Assembly (NCBI RefSeq): GCF_947493125.1
Contig: NZ_CANLQB010000006.1
Location: 325,002 to 389,001, forward strand
Length of the DNA: 64,000 bases
From: an uncultured Roseobacter sp.
GTDB lineage: Bacteria; Pseudomonadota; Alphaproteobacteria; Rhodobacterales; Rhodobacteraceae
Direction: 5' to 3'
The translations under genes and the position numbers were made by a program. Every line of letters starts with the position of its first letter. The stretch's first letter is position 1. The notes under the pieces are model-generated. The model saw only the letters and a program-made list of their open reading frames with translations. It was not told where the DNA came from and searched no databases. Of the stretch, positions 63,816 to 64,000 are shown piece after piece.

Positions 63816-64000
63816 ATGGCCAACAAGCGACCCAAGCCCGAAGAGATTGTCACGAAGTTGCGGCAAGTTGAGGTTCTGACGGGGCAAGGGATGCCGCGTC
63901 TGGATGCGATCCGTCAGATTGGTGGACTGAACAGACGTTCTGCCGTTGGAAGAAAGAGTACGGTGGAATAGGCACGGATCAATTGAAGGAACTAAAGCGT
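63816..64000 (+). pseudogene. IS3-family transposase OrfA, frameshifted and partial
   Basis: The frame starts MANKRPKPEEIVTKLRQVEV, the helix-turn-helix N-terminus of an IS3-family OrfA, and continues to DAIRQIGG. After that it leaves the family sequence and stops at TAG 63969-63971 (51 codons). Dropping into the next frame from 63926 restores TEQTFCRWKKEYGGIGTDQL and KELKR up to the window edge. A single missing base at about 63924-63925 (GGTGGACTG where GGTGTGACTG is expected) explains this. It is either an inactivated copy or a sequencing error. Confidence 0.75.

Larger units (their letters stand above)
63774..64000 (+). mobile_element. IS3-family insertion sequence, left end, cut by window
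   Basis: Probable left end TGAAGTGGTCCTCCGC at 63774-63789, followed by a transposase OrfA reading frame from 63816. The exact boundary is an estimate: the right end is outside the window, so terminal inverted repeats and target duplication cannot be compared. Confidence 0.6.

Noticed and set aside
63816..63971. Programmed frameshift producing an OrfA variant
   Set aside because: IS3 frameshifting occurs near the end of OrfA at slippery A-rich runs; this shift is early, and the local sequence GGTGGACTG is not slippery.

Overview
The window looks like chromosomal DNA of a Rhodobacteraceae (Roseobacter-group) alphaproteobacterium. It is uniformly GC-rich and coding-dense. It carries hallmark arrangements of that family: an ECF11-type rpoE-chrR pair divergent from an FAD oxidoreductase/DUF1365 unit, the rsmB-heparinase-purH-lspA-bamF-M16-M16 string, a purine ring-opening cluster with a fused PuuE/OHCU decarboxylase, deoC next to a double-domain ALDH16, and a surface esterase with a VPxPA-CTERM-like tail. 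I recognised no tRNA, rRNA or CRISPR. No gene-free stretch exceeds about 300 bases; the longest (63575-63815) holds the left flank of an insertion sequence.

Layout. 1-2934: singlet-oxygen/oxidative stress locus (DUF1365 partial, FAD oxidoreductase; divergent rpoE-chrR behind a good RpoE-type promoter). 3018-11453: a minus-strand sugar-acid operon (SDR, IlvD/Edd dehydratase, small membrane protein, FAH-family hydrolase, 2-hydroxyacid dehydrogenase, enolase-superfamily dehydratase), divergent from a beta-hydroxyacid dehydrogenase and a DenD-like dehydrogenase, plus a GntR regulator. 11644-15280: a TRAP transporter. 15403-27470: a hexuronate/aldonate cluster (UxaA, KdgK, mannonate-type reductase, UxaC, UxuA) with four Gfo/Idh/MocA oxidoreductases, a 3-HIBDH-like dehydrogenase and a DMT transporter. 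27688-30740: rmuC and mutL. 30874-36704: urate breakdown to glyoxylate (PuuD, permease, AllA, ureidoglycine aminohydrolase, PuuE-OHCU decarboxylase, HiuH). 36795-40184: deoC and ALDH16. 40269-48773: M16 proteases, BamF, LspA, PurH, heparinase II/III-like protein, RsmB. 48857-59346: housekeeping (SdhAF4-like, DapB, RbfA, TruB, S15, PNPase) interspersed with small unknown proteins. 59495-63574: exported esterase, Lrp regulator, 1-Cys peroxiredoxin, aldehyde dehydrogenase. 63774-64000: left end of an IS3-family element with a frameshifted OrfA, cut by the window edge.

How the genes work together. The TRAP system probably imports an acidic sugar. UxaC, the mannitol-dehydrogenase-family reductase, UxuA/UxaA and KdgK together convert glucuronate/galacturonate to KDPG (KDPG aldolase is not in the window). 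The 3018-8734 operon fits the non-phosphorylative route in which a sugar acid is dehydrated, oxidised at C4 and hydrolysed to pyruvate plus lactate or glycolate. A shared 18-bp motif at nearly equal distance before the 8933 gene and dctP suggests that the GntR regulator between them controls both units. An interspersed ~25-bp repeat (GAGTATTTTTGG core), twice fused to a terminator hairpin, recurs four times.
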